A stretch of DNA of 53,287 bases. Source: an uncultured Lactobacillus sp. (GTDB taxonomy: Bacteria > Bacillota > Bacilli > Lactobacillales > Lactobacillaceae). This document shows positions 17,041 through 27,310 of this stretch, one piece after another. Positions within the stretch are counted from its first letter, which is position 1; the number at the start of each line of letters is the position of its first letter. Under the pieces are notes generated by a model. It had not been told where the DNA came from and ran no database searches. It saw only the letters and a list, made by a program, of their open reading frames with translations. The DNA lies in assembly GCF_947367085.1 (NCBI RefSeq), contig NZ_CANBCP010000011.1:1-53287 (forward strand), given 5' to 3'. The translations under genes were made by a program, and so were the position numbers.

Positions 17041-18488
17041 TAGCGATAAATCCAGTGCTCTTTTGGATCATCAAAAATATCATTTGCACTCTTAGGGCCG
17101 AAAGCCATTGGTGCGTACTGTTCAGGATGTTTACCTTCACTATTAAGTTTTTGCCAAGCCTTTTCTACAGCATCAACAAATTCCCAATAACGCTTTAATT
17201 CTGCCCAGTGAGTGAAGTTAGTACTATCTGCGACAAAAACATCATGTAAAAGCCGCTCATATCCATCTGGAACCTGAGCCATTTCTTCTTTAGAAAAAGT
17301 ATAATCTAAAATTTCACGTCTTAGACCATCTGTAGAAATCTTCTTACCATTAATGGTTAAATAAATTTCACTAGTTGGATCAATAATAATTGAAATATTG
17401 TTTGAATGAGCACTACCATAAAGATTATTCATATGCTTTAAAACAATATCAATACGAGAAATTTTTTCTTTCATTTCTTTACCAGTTCTAAAGTAGATCG
17501 GTACACCTGCCAAAGGGCCTTGATCAAATTTGACTTGGCCAGCTGCAAAAGTTTCAACATTGGATTGAGGATCAACTTGATCTTCTTCTAAATAAGCTGG
17601 TGTCGTAGCGCCTGCACAATATTGACCACGAGCAAAATGTTTTTCAACATCATCAAGTCCAGGAATTTGCAAGCTTGCTAATAAGTCTTGCTTTGCCTTA
17701 TGGATTGCTTCAGAACTCAAATTCTCTGGCTCTGGCATAGCAAGTAAAGTAATAATTTGAAAAATATGATTTTGAACCATATCTCTTAAGGCACCAGAAG
17801 TTTCATAGTATCCTCCTCTAGTTCCCACTCCGATACTTTCAGCCAAAGTTACTTGAACGTTTTGAACAAAGGTATTATTCCAAATATTTTTAATTAAAGG
17901 GTTGGTCATACGCAATGGCATTATATTTTGAACCATTTCTTTGCCAAGATAGTGGTCAATACGATAAACAGAGTCTTCGTCAAAGCTCGCTCTAATTTCT
18001 TTATTTAATTCTTCAGCTGACTTTAAATCACGACCAAATGGCTTTTCAACAACTAATCGGTTGAAGCCAGATCCCGTCAAGTTTTGATCATGAATATGCG
18101 TTGCAATTGTTCCAAAAAAGCGTGGAGCCATTGCCATGTAAAAAATTCTATTACCTTCAGCTGCGTATTTTTCATCTAACTCACTAGCTAAGTCCTTTAA
18201 AGCGATGTAGTGATCAACATGCGTTACATCATGAGATTGATAATAAAAGTGTGAAGCAAATTCTTTAACTTCATGTTCATCAACATCATCGTTATTTTCA
18301 AAAACAGCTTGTTGGACTTGCTGGCGCAAATAGTCATGACTCCAAGGCCTACGTGCAGTTCCAATTACCGCAAAATGATCGTGAATTAAGCCTTTGTGAT
18401 ACAGATTATACAAAGCCGGATATAACTTTCTATGCGCTAAGTCTCCGGATCCACCGAATAAAATTAATACTACTGGAATATTATTCAT
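17040..18488 (-). CDS. zwf: Glucose-6-phosphate 1-dehydrogenase
   Basis: First oxidative pentose-phosphate step: glucose-6-phosphate plus NADP to 6-phosphogluconolactone plus NADPH. The 482-residue chain has the Rossmann motif LFGGSGDLAHRKLYPAL (about residues 8-24), the active-site RIDHYLGKEMVQN (about 177-189) and the conserved EKPFGRDL. A ribosome site AAAGGTGG precedes the ATG. The stop overlaps the dinB start, giving a zwf-dinB unit, an order seen in lactobacilli. Upstream lies an AT-rich stretch with an imperfect inverted repeat (GTTTA/TAAAC near 18506-18521) that could be an operator. Confidence 0.97.
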   Translation of the reverse strand: MNNIPVVLILFGGSGDLAHRKLYPALYNLYHKGLIHDHFAVIGTARRPWSHDYLRQQVQQAVFENNDDVDEHEVKEFASHFYYQSHDVTHVDHYIALKDLASELDEKYAAEGNRIFYMAMAPRFFGTIATHIHDQNLTGSGFNRLVVEKPFGRDLKSAEELNKEIRASFDEDSVYRIDHYLGKEMVQNIMPLRMTNPLIKNIWNNTFVQNVQVTLAESIGVGTRGGYYETSGALRDMVQNHIFQIITLLAMPEPENLSSEAIHKAKQDLLASLQIPGLDDVEKHFARGQYCAGATTPAYLEEDQVDPQSNVETFAAGQVKFDQGPLAGVPIYFRTGKEMKEKISRIDIVLKHMNNLYGSAHSNNISIIIDPTSEIYLTINGKKISTDGLRREILDYTFSKEEMAQVPDGYERLLHDVFVADSTNFTHWAELKRYWEFVDAVEKAWQKLNSEGKHPEQYAPMAFGPKSANDIFDDPKEHWIYR

Positions 18489-18560
18489 AGTATTCCACCT
18501 TTAGCCCTTTCATAGTTTACTTCACTAAACATTTTACAATATCCACTTAAATTAGTGAAA

Positions 18561-18595
18561 AAAATAAAAGCACCCCCGCGCGGTGCTTTTATTTT
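18561..18595. terminator. Terminator after yajC
   Basis: AAAATAAAAGCACC pairs with GGTGCTTTTATTTT around CCCGCGC. It closes the yajC unit on the minus strand; T-rich runs occur on both strands. Confidence 0.85.
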
Positions 18596-18601
18596 AAAAG
18601 A

Positions 18602-19036
18602 TTACTTGTTATCTTCTTTTTTATTTTCATCTTCAGATGAAGCTTCTTGAGTTTTATCTTCTGAAGATTCTACTTTTTCTTCTTTAGCTTCGTTACTTTT
18701 GACATCACTAGCAGAAACTGGAGTTTCAGGAGGTAAAACTTGACGAATAGCCATTCTTGCAAATGTTAAATAAATTCCATCAGCATCAATAACAACAGTG
18801 TTATCTTCTTTATTAATTGAATCTACTTTTCCATGAAGACCACTCATCATTACGACGCGGTCACCTTTTTTTAATTGAGACATCATTTGCATACGAGCTT
18901 GTTGCTGCTTTTTTTGTGGGCGCATTACAAAGAAGTACATAAATGCAAGTAAAGCAATAAAGACAACGATCATAAATAAATTGTTACCACCAGCGGCAGC
19001 ATTTTGAGCTAAATATAAAAAATTCAAAGTTTCCAC
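18602..19036 (-). CDS. yajC: Preprotein translocase accessory subunit YajC
   Basis: Single-pass inner-membrane partner of SecDF/SecYEG. After a short N-terminus there is one membrane helix (about residues 17-38), the hallmark FVMRPQKKQQQARMQMM segment, then a beta-barrel-like cytosolic part (LKKGDRVVMMSGLHGKVDSI). Residues about 108-144 are an extra Glu/Lys/Ser-rich disordered tail, longer than in E. coli YajC (110 residues). It lies downstream of ruvB, as in many Lactobacillales (ruvAB-yajC). Confidence 0.92.
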   Translation of the reverse strand: METLNFLYLAQNAAAGGNNLFMIVVFIALLAFMYFFVMRPQKKQQQARMQMMSQLKKGDRVVMMSGLHGKVDSINKEDNTVVIDADGIYLTFARMAIRQVLPPETPVSASDVKSNEAKEEKVESSEDKTQEASSEDENKKEDNK

Positions 19037-19116
19037 CTCATAAATATAAAAATATAGATAATTTTAACTATCATATACAATACTACTATTATACATTAAA
19101 TCACAAAAACTTTCAG

Positions 19117-20124
19117 TTAACTGTGTTTTGGCTTTAATCCTAATTGTAAATAAGCCTTCGCTGTCGCCATTCTCCCGCGCTGAGTCCGGGTAATAAAGCC
19201 TTTTTGTAGCAAATATGGTTCATAAACTTCTTCAATAGTATCCGTATCTTCACCAATATTCGCACTGATTGTTTTAATTCCAACGGGGCCGCCGTTATAA
19301 GCCTCTATCATTACCTTCAAAAGCTTGCGATCGGTCTGATCTAAACCTTCATCATCAACTTCTAATTGAGTTAAAGCATGCTGAGTAGTCGTCAAAGATA
19401 TCGATTCTTCTCCTTTAACTTCAGCAAAATCTCGTACCCTTTTTAAAAGTCGGTTAGCAATTCTAGGCGTACCACGAGAGCGACGTGCTAATTCTATACT
19501 TGCTTCTGGATCAATTTTTGTATCAAAAACTGCACTAGATCTTTGGACAATTTTTTCCAAATCAGAAACATCATAGTATTCCATGTGCTCAATAATTCCA
19601 AAACGATCACGTAGTGGCGCTGACAATTGACCTGCGCGCGTAGTGGCACCAATTAAGGTAAACGGTGGTAATGGAACATGAACGGCATGGGTAGTTTGAC
19701 CTTCACCAACAACGATATCAATATAAAAATCTTCCATTGCTGAATAAAGCACTTCTTCAACAGGTTTTGCTAGGCGGTGAATTTCATCAATAAACAAAAC
19801 ATCCCCCGGATCTAATTCAGAAAGAAGCGCCACCAAATCACCAGCTTTTTCAATTGCTGGACCTGACGTACTTTTTAAATGCACGTGCATTTCATTAGCA
19901 ATTACAAAAGCTAGCGTCGTTTTACCTAAACCAGGTGGTCCGTAAAGCAGCACATGATCAAGAGCTTCATCACGTTGAAGAGCTGCCTTAATGTAGACTT
20001 TCATTTCGGATTTTACTTTGTCTTGACCAATATACTGATTTAAATATTGCGGACGAAGCGATAATTCCATTTCTTGATCTTCAGAGTTGCTTTTACTATC
20101 CACAATTCTTTCTTCATCTGACAT
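19117..20124 (-). CDS. ruvB: Holliday junction branch-migration ATPase RuvB
   Basis: Hexameric AAA+ motor that drives branch migration with RuvA. Walker [15 protein letters not shown] (about residues 59-72), Walker [11 protein letters not shown], sensor I IGATTRAG and the arginine finger region LRDRFGI are present, with a C-terminal winged helix ([27 protein letters not shown]). Length 335, normal. AAGGAAG precedes the ATG. It follows ruvA by 42 bases. Confidence 0.98.
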   Translation of the reverse strand: MSDEERIVDSKSNSEDQEMELSLRPQYLNQYIGQDKVKSEMKVYIKAALQRDEALDHVLLYGPPGLGKTTLAFVIANEMHVHLKSTSGPAIEKAGDLVALLSELDPGDVLFIDEIHRLAKPVEEVLYSAMEDFYIDIVVGEGQTTHAVHVPLPPFTLIGATTRAGQLSAPLRDRFGIIEHMEYYDVSDLEKIVQRSSAVFDTKIDPEASIELARRSRGTPRIANRLLKRVRDFAEVKGEESISLTTTQHALTQLEVDDEGLDQTDRKLLKVMIEAYNGGPVGIKTISANIGEDTDTIEEVYEPYLLQKGFITRTQRGRMATAKAYLQLGLKPKHS

Positions 20125-20166
20125 CTAATTTCACTTCCTTATTGAATTAACTTGTAACTAATCTTT

Positions 20167-20745
20167 TTATTTCTTAAGTAATAAGGCCAAGGCTTGCTTA
20201 ATGTAGCCATCAGCACTATTTTCATCTAGCTCGACCAATTTTGGCGTAATTCGATCGACTTCTTTTTGAGTATAACCTAAGGCAATGAGCGCCATTAATG
20301 CATCTTGCAAGCTTGGAGATAAATTGCGATTAAGGGGAGTTTGCTTAACATAATCGCCGAGTTTACCTTTTAAGTCTAAAACAATTTGTGAAGCAGTCTT
20401 TTTACCCACCCCAGGAAAACGTGTTAAGTACTTCACTTCACCTTTTTCAATTGCTGATGCTAGTGAATCACTGTCTTCAGCTGCCATAATAGCTAAAGCT
20501 GACTTAGGTCCAATTCCTGAAACAGATAGCAATTTTAAAAATAATGCTTTATCTTCCTTAGTTAAAAAGCCATATAAGCTAATGCCAGTATCACGGACAA
20601 TTTGTTCTACGTATACAGTAGCACTTTCATTTTCTTGATAACTATAAGGAGTGGGTGAAAAAACCTTATAACCTACCCCATTAACGTCAACCACAATAAA
20701 ACTTGGCTCAATTAAGGTGATTTTTCCTTTTAAATATTCAAACAT
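20167..20745 (-). CDS. ruvA: Holliday junction DNA-binding protein RuvA
   Basis: Tetrameric junction-binding partner of RuvB. Domain I (OB fold) runs from MFEYLKGKI to about residue 62. The tandem helix-hairpin-helix is seen in [13 protein letters not shown] and [20 protein letters not shown]. Domain III ([18 protein letters not shown]) binds RuvB. The length of 192 is typical. TAGGA gives the ribosome site. The gene starts five bases after mutL ends, so mutS-mutL-ruvA-ruvB probably form one operon. Confidence 0.97.
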   Translation of the reverse strand: MFEYLKGKITLIEPSFIVVDVNGVGYKVFSPTPYSYQENESATVYVEQIVRDTGISLYGFLTKEDKALFLKLLSVSGIGPKSALAIMAAEDSDSLASAIEKGEVKYLTRFPGVGKKTASQIVLDLKGKLGDYVKQTPLNRNLSPSLQDALMALIALGYTQKEVDRITPKLVELDENSADGYIKQALALLLKK

Positions 20746-20750
20746 AAATC

Positions 20751-22640
20751 CTACTCATTCTTTTTAAACATTTTATTTAGGTCATTATTACTAATTTTGA
20801 CGATTGTTACACGTCCAGATGGATCATTATAAGGGTCTGAACTGAGCATAATCTTATTCAAAATATCCTGCATTTCAAGATTAGACAATTTGCTCGTACG
20901 TGTAACTTCTTTATTAACAATCATAATTGCCATTTCAATCTTAATTTTATCAAGATCTTGTGTACGATTATTTAAAAATAAATCCAAAATTTTCCGCACA
21001 CCAGCTTCAATATTATTTCTTAGCCAAACAGGGTATGTTCTTAAAATAAAAGTATTTTGACCAAAATCCTCAATAAAAATCCCTAGCTTCTGGATGAGAT
21101 CTATATTTTCTTTGATTTTGAGATAATCCACATTTGAAAAATCCAAAACTAATGGTTCAAGCAATCCTTGCTGCGCACTTTTTTGCTTTTGTAATTCTTG
21201 TAAAAGCTCATCAAATTTAAGCCTTCTTTGAGCACTTAATTGATCAATCAAATACAAGTCATTTTCATGGCTAGCTAAAATATAAGTATTAATTTTACCA
21301 ATTAACTTCAATTCAGGAAGCCGTAAACTAACATTTTCTTGTCCTTGTGAAGTAATGATATCTGAAGACGTTGTTTGTGAAAACGGCATTAATTTTGTTT
21401 GCTCTAAAACATTCTTATTCCAAGTTGCGGTAACTATATATTTATCATTACTTTGCACCTTGTCCAAAGTCACAAAATGACTGGCTGGCTCATGAACTTC
21501 TAATTCTTTTCCTTTATTATCTTCTTGTTTATCATCAGTGAAAATTACCGGTCTTTTAGTGTCAACTACATTTTTATTCAAGTTGAATTTTAGCTGATCA
21601 ACTGGCATTTCTTTTTCTGATTGAAACAAATTCTCTATTGCTGATTGTGCTCCTTCATTTTTGAGCAAGGTCTCACTTATTGTTTGAGTTAACAGACGCT
21701 CTAGTTCTTTTTCTTTAGATAAACGAACTTCCTGCTTTGTAGGATGCACATTTACATCAACTAATAATGGATCCAGTTCAATATTAATTACTGCAATCGG
21801 ATAACGCTTGGCAGCTAATTTACTACCATAACCAGCAATTAAGCTTTGAGTTAATTGGTAGTTTTTGACATATCGACCGTTCAACAAAAATGAAATAAAA
21901 TTGCGATTTGAGCGTGTATCTTGAGGACTAGAAATTAATCCTGAAATTTTAAAATCAGGCGTTTGACCTGTAATTTCAAGCATTTTTTCTGCCAATTGCC
22001 TACCGTAAATATTGGCCATATCTAAACGTAAGTCATCACGTCCAACAGTCTTTAAAATTGGTTTATTATTGTTAGTTAAAGTAAAGCTAACTTCAGGATG
22101 TCCTAAAGCTAAACGATCCACAATATCCACAATTTTTAAGATTTCGGTACGTTCAGAGCGCAAGTATTTTAAGCGTGCGGGAGTATTGTAAAAAAGATCT
22201 CGAACAGTAATTTTTGTGCCTTGAGGTGAAGCAGCATCTGTTTGGCTTAACTTTTTGCCACCAGCAAATTTAGCTGTAGCGCCATTGGCTCCTCCAACAT
22301 TAGTTAAGATATCCACATGTGCAACAGCTGCAATTGAGGCTAATGCTTCTCCTCTAAATCCCAATGTGGAAATGTTGAAAAGATCTCGTTGGGTGGATAT
22401 TTTACTTGTTGCATGCCGAGTAAACGCCAAATCAAGCTGATCTTTTTCAATACCGCTACCGTTATCTTGAACACTTATTTCTGCAAGACCTGCATTAATG
22501 AAATTAATTCTGATGCGACTTGCGCCGGCATCAATCGAGTTTTCACACAGCTCTTTAACCACACTAGCAGGGCGTTCAATAACTTCTCCAGCGGCAATTT
22601 GATTAGTTAATTCAGCGGATAATTCATGAATTTTAGTCAT
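20751..22640 (-). CDS. mutL: DNA mismatch repair protein MutL with degenerate endonuclease motifs
   Basis: The N-terminal GHKL ATPase is intact: ENSIDAGAS (about residues 32-40), [21 protein letters not shown], and the transducer domain to about 330. A non-conserved linker (330-440) follows. The C-terminal dimerisation fold is recognisable ([15 protein letters not shown]), but the catalytic motifs of MutH-less MutLs are altered: DQHAxxExxxxE reads [12 protein letters not shown] (residues 466-477), the ACHxxI element reads as [10 protein letters not shown], and CPHGRP reads DPSGRV (about 606-611). By inference this MutL may not nick DNA. Length 629, normal. Its ATG overlaps the mutS stop (TAATG), so the two are translationally coupled. 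Confidence 0.93.
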   Translation of the reverse strand: MTKIHELSAELTNQIAAGEVIERPASVVKELCENSIDAGASRIRINFINAGLAEISVQDNGSGIEKDQLDLAFTRHATSKISTQRDLFNISTLGFRGEALASIAAVAHVDILTNVGGANGATAKFAGGKKLSQTDAASPQGTKITVRDLFYNTPARLKYLRSERTEILKIVDIVDRLALGHPEVSFTLTNNNKPILKTVGRDDLRLDMANIYGRQLAEKMLEITGQTPDFKISGLISSPQDTRSNRNFISFLLNGRYVKNYQLTQSLIAGYGSKLAAKRYPIAVINIELDPLLVDVNVHPTKQEVRLSKEKELERLLTQTISETLLKNEGAQSAIENLFQSEKEMPVDQLKFNLNKNVVDTKRPVIFTDDKQEDNKGKELEVHEPASHFVTLDKVQSNDKYIVTATWNKNVLEQTKLMPFSQTTSSDIITSQGQENVSLRLPELKLIGKINTYILASHENDLYLIDQLSAQRRLKFDELLQELQKQKSAQQGLLEPLVLDFSNVDYLKIKENIDLIQKLGIFIEDFGQNTFILRTYPVWLRNNIEAGVRKILDLFLNNRTQDLDKIKIEMAIMIVNKEVTRTSKLSNLEMQDILNKIMLSSDPYNDPSGRVTIVKISNNDLNKMFKKNE

Positions 22641-25219
22641 TAATCTTTATCCTTTAATTCATCTTGCCAGTCGGCTACTAATTGCATAATTTGCAAAGGG
22701 GTTTTATCTGCCAAATACAAGTTTTGAATTGCATCTAAGACATCTTTTTCGTCACTTGAGACACTTTCTGTGTTGTCGTCACTATCTGGCTCATTGAATA
22801 AATCAAGCTGCTCACTAGTCGGCTGCAAGCTTCCAGCTCCTTGTTTTTCAAGGCGATGAAGCATTGTTGTCGCTTCACGCAAAACTTTTCTTGGTAAACC
22901 TGCAAGCTGAGCCACGTGAATTCCATAACTTTGATCTGCAGGTCCTGGCAAAATCTTATGTAAGAAAATTAACTTGCCATTTTCTTGTGTTGCACCAACA
23001 TGAATATTTTCTAAATGTTCTAGGGTTTGGTCCAGATCAGTCAATTCATGATAGTGGGTCGCAAATAAGGTCTTTGCCCCAACTTTATCATGTAAATATT
23101 TAACAATTGCACCTGCTAGTGCCATCCCATCATAAGTTGCAGTTCCACGGCCAATTTCATCAAATAAAACAAGCGAGCGTTTAGTAGCATGCTGTAGTGC
23201 TTCATTTGCCTCACTCATTTCGACCATGAAAGTACTTTGACCAGAAATTAGGTCATCAGCTGCTCCAATACGGGTAAAAATTTGATCAAAAATAGGTAAA
23301 ATTGCACTATCTGCTGGAACAAAGCAGCCAATTTGCGCCATTATCGCAATCAGCGCCATCTGACGCATATAAGTAGATTTACCAGACATATTAGGACCAG
23401 TAATTAAGAAAATATCTATATTTTTACCCATCTTAACGTCATTGGGAATAAAACTACCTGCAGTCATTACCTGCTCAACTACGGGATGGCGGCCATTTAC
23501 TACATTTATTTCATTATCATCACTAGTCATAGCTGGACGGACATAATTATTTTGTTCACTAACCGTAGAAAAAGCAGTTAACACATCCAGACTAGCAATT
23601 TGCTTAGCAAGTTTTTGAAGAGCTGGAATATATTTTTTAACATTTTCTCGTAATTTGACAAAAATATCATATTCTAAATCTGTTGAACGAGATTCAGCTT
23701 CTAAGATCAGAGCTTCATGTTCTTTTAATTCTGGAGTAATGTAACGCTCTGCATTAGTTAAAGTTTGTTTTCGGGTATAGCGATCAGTTGGCACTTTTGC
23801 TTTATTTGAGTTGGTAACTTCAATATAATAGCCAAAAACTTTGTTAAAACCAACTTTTAAGTTATTAATGCCTGTCTTACTTCGTTCGCTAGCCTCCATT
23901 TCAGAAAGCCATTTTTTACCATTGGTCATCGCGTCCCGGTAGCGATCAAGTTGTTCATCAACACCGCTGCGAATAATTCCACCTTCAGTAGTTAAAAGCG
24001 GTGGATTATCCACAATAGTCTTTTCGATTAAATCACGAATTCCTGCTAATGGATCAATATTTTGAGCAAAACTCATTAAGTTTTCATTACCTGATTGTTT
24101 CAGTGAATCCAAAATTGCGGGTACTGCGGCTAATGAATGAGCAAGCTGGAGCATTTCACGTGCATTAACTGACCCAAAGGCAATACGACCAGTTAGACGC
24201 TCTAAGTCATAGACGCCCTTTAAATTATCAATAATATTTTCGCGAGTAAAATAGTCATCAAATAAAGCTTGTACCATATCTTGACGAGCCTTTATTTGGC
24301 TGTGAGATAATAGTGGCCTTTCGATCCAGGACTTAAGCAGTCGTCCACCCATGGCTGTCGATGTTTTATCAAGTAGCCAAAATAATGATCCCATCTTTTT
24401 GCCAGTTTTAGCATTCTTGATTAACTCCAAATTAGTTTGTACAGTATGAGACATCTGCAAGTATTGGGTCGGTTCATAACTTTGCGCTACTTGCAGGTGG
24501 GCTAAACTTCGTTTTTGGGTCGACAAAAGATATGAAACTAGCTGTTTAGCTGCTTTTATTTCTGGCTGATTAGATAAGTTTTGCACAACATAAGAAATTT
24601 CAGCATGCTCTTGTTCTAACTTAACAGGACTTGAGACAGTGATATTGGCTTTTTGTAAGAAATCTTTATTCGCGCTAGTTAGTGGGCCATCATAAACTAC
24701 TTCTCGAGTTTGAAGTGACAATAATTCATTAGCAACTGCTTCCCAATCTTTTAAATGTGTGGCAAAAGTTTCCCCAGTGGATAAATCGCTGTAAGCCAGA
24801 CCAAAACCACTTGCAGTTGAGACAACAGAAGTTAAATAATTAGTATCTTTTGCTTGATCTGGACGCTGCTCCATCATTGTTCCGGGCGTGATTAATTGAA
24901 TAATTCCGCGCTTGACCATTCCCTTGGCTTTTTTAGGGTCTTCAAGTTGTTCACAAAGAGCAACCTTATAGCCTTTTTCAACTAAAGTATTCACATAAGT
25001 ATCCACAGCTAAATGAGGCACACCTGCCATTGGAATTGGATTTTTAGTCTTATTTGAACGATGAGTTAAGGTTAACTCGAGAATTTGAGCACCTTTAACT
25101 GCATCATCTTCAAAAAGTTCGTAAAAATCGCCCACACGATAAAACAAAAATGCATCTGGATATTGCTGTTTAATTTCGTAATATTGCTCCATCATTGGCG
25201 TCGTATCTTTTTTTGCCAT
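22640..25219 (-). CDS. mutS: DNA mismatch recognition ATPase MutS
   Basis: Mismatch sensor. Domain I contains the mismatch-wedge motif [11 protein letters not shown] (about residues 25-35). Connector, lever and clamp domains follow. The ATPase has Walker [17 protein letters not shown] (about 609), signature [13 protein letters not shown] and Walker [16 protein letters not shown]-terminal helical tail ends with an LDLFNEP element that resembles a beta-clamp binding motif. Length 859, normal. First gene of a mutS-mutL-ruvA-ruvB run; a TATAAT (25264-25259) lies upstream. Confidence 0.98.
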   Translation of the reverse strand: MAKKDTTPMMEQYYEIKQQYPDAFLFYRVGDFYELFEDDAVKGAQILELTLTHRSNKTKNPIPMAGVPHLAVDTYVNTLVEKGYKVALCEQLEDPKKAKGMVKRGIIQLITPGTMMEQRPDQAKDTNYLTSVVSTASGFGLAYSDLSTGETFATHLKDWEAVANELLSLQTREVVYDGPLTSANKDFLQKANITVSSPVKLEQEHAEISYVVQNLSNQPEIKAAKQLVSYLLSTQKRSLAHLQVAQSYEPTQYLQMSHTVQTNLELIKNAKTGKKMGSLFWLLDKTSTAMGGRLLKSWIERPLLSHSQIKARQDMVQALFDDYFTRENIIDNLKGVYDLERLTGRIAFGSVNAREMLQLAHSLAAVPAILDSLKQSGNENLMSFAQNIDPLAGIRDLIEKTIVDNPPLLTTEGGIIRSGVDEQLDRYRDAMTNGKKWLSEMEASERSKTGINNLKVGFNKVFGYYIEVTNSNKAKVPTDRYTRKQTLTNAERYITPELKEHEALILEAESRSTDLEYDIFVKLRENVKKYIPALQKLAKQIASLDVLTAFSTVSEQNNYVRPAMTSDDNEINVVNGRHPVVEQVMTAGSFIPNDVKMGKNIDIFLITGPNMSGKSTYMRQMALIAIMAQIGCFVPADSAILPIFDQIFTRIGAADDLISGQSTFMVEMSEANEALQHATKRSLVLFDEIGRGTATYDGMALAGAIVKYLHDKVGAKTLFATHYHELTDLDQTLEHLENIHVGATQENGKLIFLHKILPGPADQSYGIHVAQLAGLPRKVLREATTMLHRLEKQGAGSLQPTSEQLDLFNEPDSDDNTESVSSDEKDVLDAIQNLYLADKTPLQIMQLVADWQDELKDKD

Positions 25220-25258
25220 TCGTTACCAAATATCCTTTCTTCCAAAAACCTATGTTCT

Positions 25259-25264
25259 ATTATA
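25259..25264 (-). promoter_or_regulatory. -10 box of a mutS promoter
   Basis: TATAAT on the minus strand about 40 bases before the mutS ATG; the -35 is weak. Confidence 0.45.
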
Positions 25265-25302
25265 ACGTAAAAACTGCTGAAAAATGTTAACTCTTAGAAG
25301 GC

Positions 25303-25336
25303 AAAAAATTCTCCATGCTTAGTTGCATGAAGAATT
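25303..25336 (-). terminator. Terminator after the ABC exporter gene
   Basis: On the minus strand AATTCTTCATGC pairs with GCATGGAGAATT (one T-G pair) and runs into a T6 tract. It separates the exporter from mutS. Confidence 0.85.
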
Positions 25337-25347
25337 TCACTTAAATA

Positions 25348-27111
25348 CTAAATATATGCATTTTTCTGTAAGTTATACATTTCTTGATATTTCGAATTAT
25401 TATTCAATAAATTAGCATGAGTATCAAAGCCGCTAACTTTTCCACTATCAAGAAAGAGTACTTTATCAGCAAACTTAACTGCAGATAAACGGTGGGTAAC
25501 AAAGAAGATCGTCTTTTGATTGTTTTCTTTTAAAAACCGTTCATAAATTTCTGCTTCACTCTTGGCATCTAACGCTGCTGTGGGCTCGTCCAAAAATTCA
25601 ATTTTTCCATTTGCATATAAGTCTCGTGCTAAAGCAATTTTTTGCCATTGACCACCAGATAAGTCAGTTCCCTTTTCAAAATCTTTAGCTAGAATCGTAC
25701 TTAGTTGAAGATGACCATTGGCCAGCAAATTCTCTAGTCCTGCTGCTTTCAAAACATTATTTACACGATCTTTATTAAATGAATATCCTGTAATCACATT
25801 TTCTTTCAGTGTTAACTTAAATCTAGAAAAATCCTGAAAGGTAGCTGATAGATTTTTATGTAAGTTGGTAATCTTAAAATCTTTTAGACTATGATTATCA
25901 ATCGAAACAGCTCCAGCAGTCGGATCGTAAAAACGCATGAGCAACTTTACTAAAGTAGACTTTCCCGATCCGTTTTCCCCAACAATTGCGATCTTTTCGC
26001 CTCTATTTACTGAAAAACTGACATTGTGTAAAACTTCATCATCAGAAAATGGATATGTAAATGAAAGGTCCTTAACTTCAATCTTCTTAAACTCATCGGG
26101 AAATTCCTGCCTTCCATTTTCAAAATTATCGTGATACTCAAGAAAATTAAAGTATTTTTCAATCCACAATAAAGAATCATAGAGCATACTGCTATCTTCG
26201 ACTACTCGGGCCATACTTGTAGAAATATAGCCAATTATAGAAACAAACATTAACAAAACGCCAGCTTCTAAAGCGCCTATCCTTACTGAGTTAGCAAACC
26301 AATAAAAACCGTATCCAAACACTCCAACAGTTAAAAAAACAAATAATGAACTAACAGCAAGTTGCTTTTTACGAATTTGATTTACATCATTTTTAGTCTG
26401 TTCAAATAAGGTTGTATACTTTTCAATAATTTTAGGAAACATATTAAAAAGGCGAACTTCTTTTGCATCTCTACGATCTAACAACAAACTACTATAGTAA
26501 TGTAAATATCTCGCATTCTTGCTTCTTTCCACCATTGTTTCAAATGATTGTTGTTGAATATGGTAGTAAGAAATACTTTGCGGCACCATTACAATTAATA
26601 ATAAAAGTGCTAGCCACCAATTATAACGAGCCAAGTACACTAACATAAAAGCTAGAGTTAAAAATGACTGCAAAACTGATACTCCAAAAACAATTAGATT
26701 AACTGGACGCCAGCTTGCATCATCACGAAGCATTTGTAAATCATCGAAGTATTTACTGTCATCAAAAATACTGATCGATTGTAAATTTTCAGATTTTTTC
26801 ATCAAGCTAATGTTAATAAAACCTGTTAGTTTATCAGTTAAAATTCCCTGCACCATTGTTGATAAAGATGGTAAAAACTGTTGAAACGCAGTCGCTACAA
26901 TCCAGACAAGGATCATTTCCATAAAAGGAGAGTGATTCGTAACTTGATCAATTACCTTTTGTCCAGCTGCCACGGCAATTAACGGAACTGCCGCTTGCAA
27001 CGGCGTCAATAATAAAACACAAGTTGCAACTAGCGGAGCTGATTTAAAAAACAAATGATAAGTCCTAGTTAATTCTATGAAGTACTGATTTACTCTTTTC
27101 AAATGATTCAT
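25348..27111 (-). CDS. ABC exporter, fused permease/ATPase half-transporter
   Basis: Type IV ABC half-transporter of 587 residues that should work as a dimer. Residues about 1-310 hold six membrane helices (ABC membrane domain; LVATCVLLLTPLQAAVPLIAV is the first). The nucleotide-binding domain has Walker A VGENGSGKSTLVK (about 380), signature DLSGGQWQKIALARD, Walker B IEFLDEPTAALDAKSE and H-loop FVTHRLSAVKFAD. No peptidase domain is present, so it is not a double-glycine exporter. The substrate is unknown: lipid, drug or peptide. I chose the ATG at 27111 (five bases after GAGGAGG), not the longer frame beginning ten codons upstream. A 16-codon leader ORF lies 60 bases upstream in the same transcript. 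Confidence 0.9.
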   Translation of the reverse strand: MNHLKRVNQYFIELTRTYHLFFKSAPLVATCVLLLTPLQAAVPLIAVAAGQKVIDQVTNHSPFMEMILVWIVATAFQQFLPSLSTMVQGILTDKLTGFINISLMKKSENLQSISIFDDSKYFDDLQMLRDDASWRPVNLIVFGVSVLQSFLTLAFMLVYLARYNWWLALLLLIVMVPQSISYYHIQQQSFETMVERSKNARYLHYYSSLLLDRRDAKEVRLFNMFPKIIEKYTTLFEQTKNDVNQIRKKQLAVSSLFVFLTVGVFGYGFYWFANSVRIGALEAGVLLMFVSIIGYISTSMARVVEDSSMLYDSLLWIEKYFNFLEYHDNFENGRQEFPDEFKKIEVKDLSFTYPFSDDEVLHNVSFSVNRGEKIAIVGENGSGKSTLVKLLMRFYDPTAGAVSIDNHSLKDFKITNLHKNLSATFQDFSRFKLTLKENVITGYSFNKDRVNNVLKAAGLENLLANGHLQLSTILAKDFEKGTDLSGGQWQKIALARDLYANGKIEFLDEPTAALDAKSEAEIYERFLKENNQKTIFFVTHRLSAVKFADKVLFLDSGKVSGFDTHANLLNNNSKYQEMYNLQKNAYI

Positions 27112-27123
27112 TTTGTCCTCCTC

Positions 27124-27202
27124 GATGAACGGATTCAACAAAATGAATTTTAATTATTTTCCGCTCATCTATTATTTATTATCTTGTACATTTTGATGAG
27201 CG
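27124..27202 (-). promoter_or_regulatory. Leader RNA with three mutually exclusive pairing segments (candidate attenuator)
   Basis: Read on the minus strand: segment 1 CGCTCATC (27202-27195, inside the leader ORF), segment 2 GATGAGCGG (27169-27161, just after its stops) and segment 3 CCGTTCATC (27132-27124, abutting the exporter's GAGGAGG). Segment 2 pairs perfectly with segment 1 (8 bp) or with segment 3 (9 bp, one G-U, plus an inner ATTCA/TGAAT stem). A ribosome on the leader ORF would cover segment 1 and favour 2:3. This is the geometry of translation attenuators; the direction of control is inferred only. Confidence 0.55.
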
Positions 27203-27222
27203 TTTAATACTACCGTTGGCAT
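27172..27222 (-). CDS. 16-codon leader peptide upstream of the ABC exporter
   Basis: A short ORF encoding MPTVVLNAHQNVQDNK, ended by tandem TAA TAG. It has a near-perfect ribosome site (GAGGAGG, nine bases before the ATG) and follows a TATAAT box by about 30 bases, so it should be translated well. It is not hydrophobic, has no signal or double-glycine features, and no modification enzyme lies nearby. The best reading is a regulatory leader peptide; a tiny exported peptide is the alternative. It resembles nothing I recognise. Confidence 0.55.
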   Translation of the reverse strand: MPTVVLNAHQNVQDNK

Positions 27223-27255
27223 AATTTTATCCTCCTCACTTAATATTTTTATTAA

Positions 27256-27310
27256 ATTATACTACACAAAATGATCTTTAGATTAAAATATATATAATAC
27301 TTACACAAAA
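27256..27310 (-). promoter_or_regulatory. Promoter of the leader/exporter unit with a direct repeat
   Basis: TATAAT (27261-27256) is a consensus -10; the -35 is poor. TTTTGTGTAGTATAAT (27271-27256) is echoed upstream by TTTTGTGTAAGTATTAT (27310-27294), 39 bases apart. The repeat could be an operator or a pair of promoters. Confidence 0.5.
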
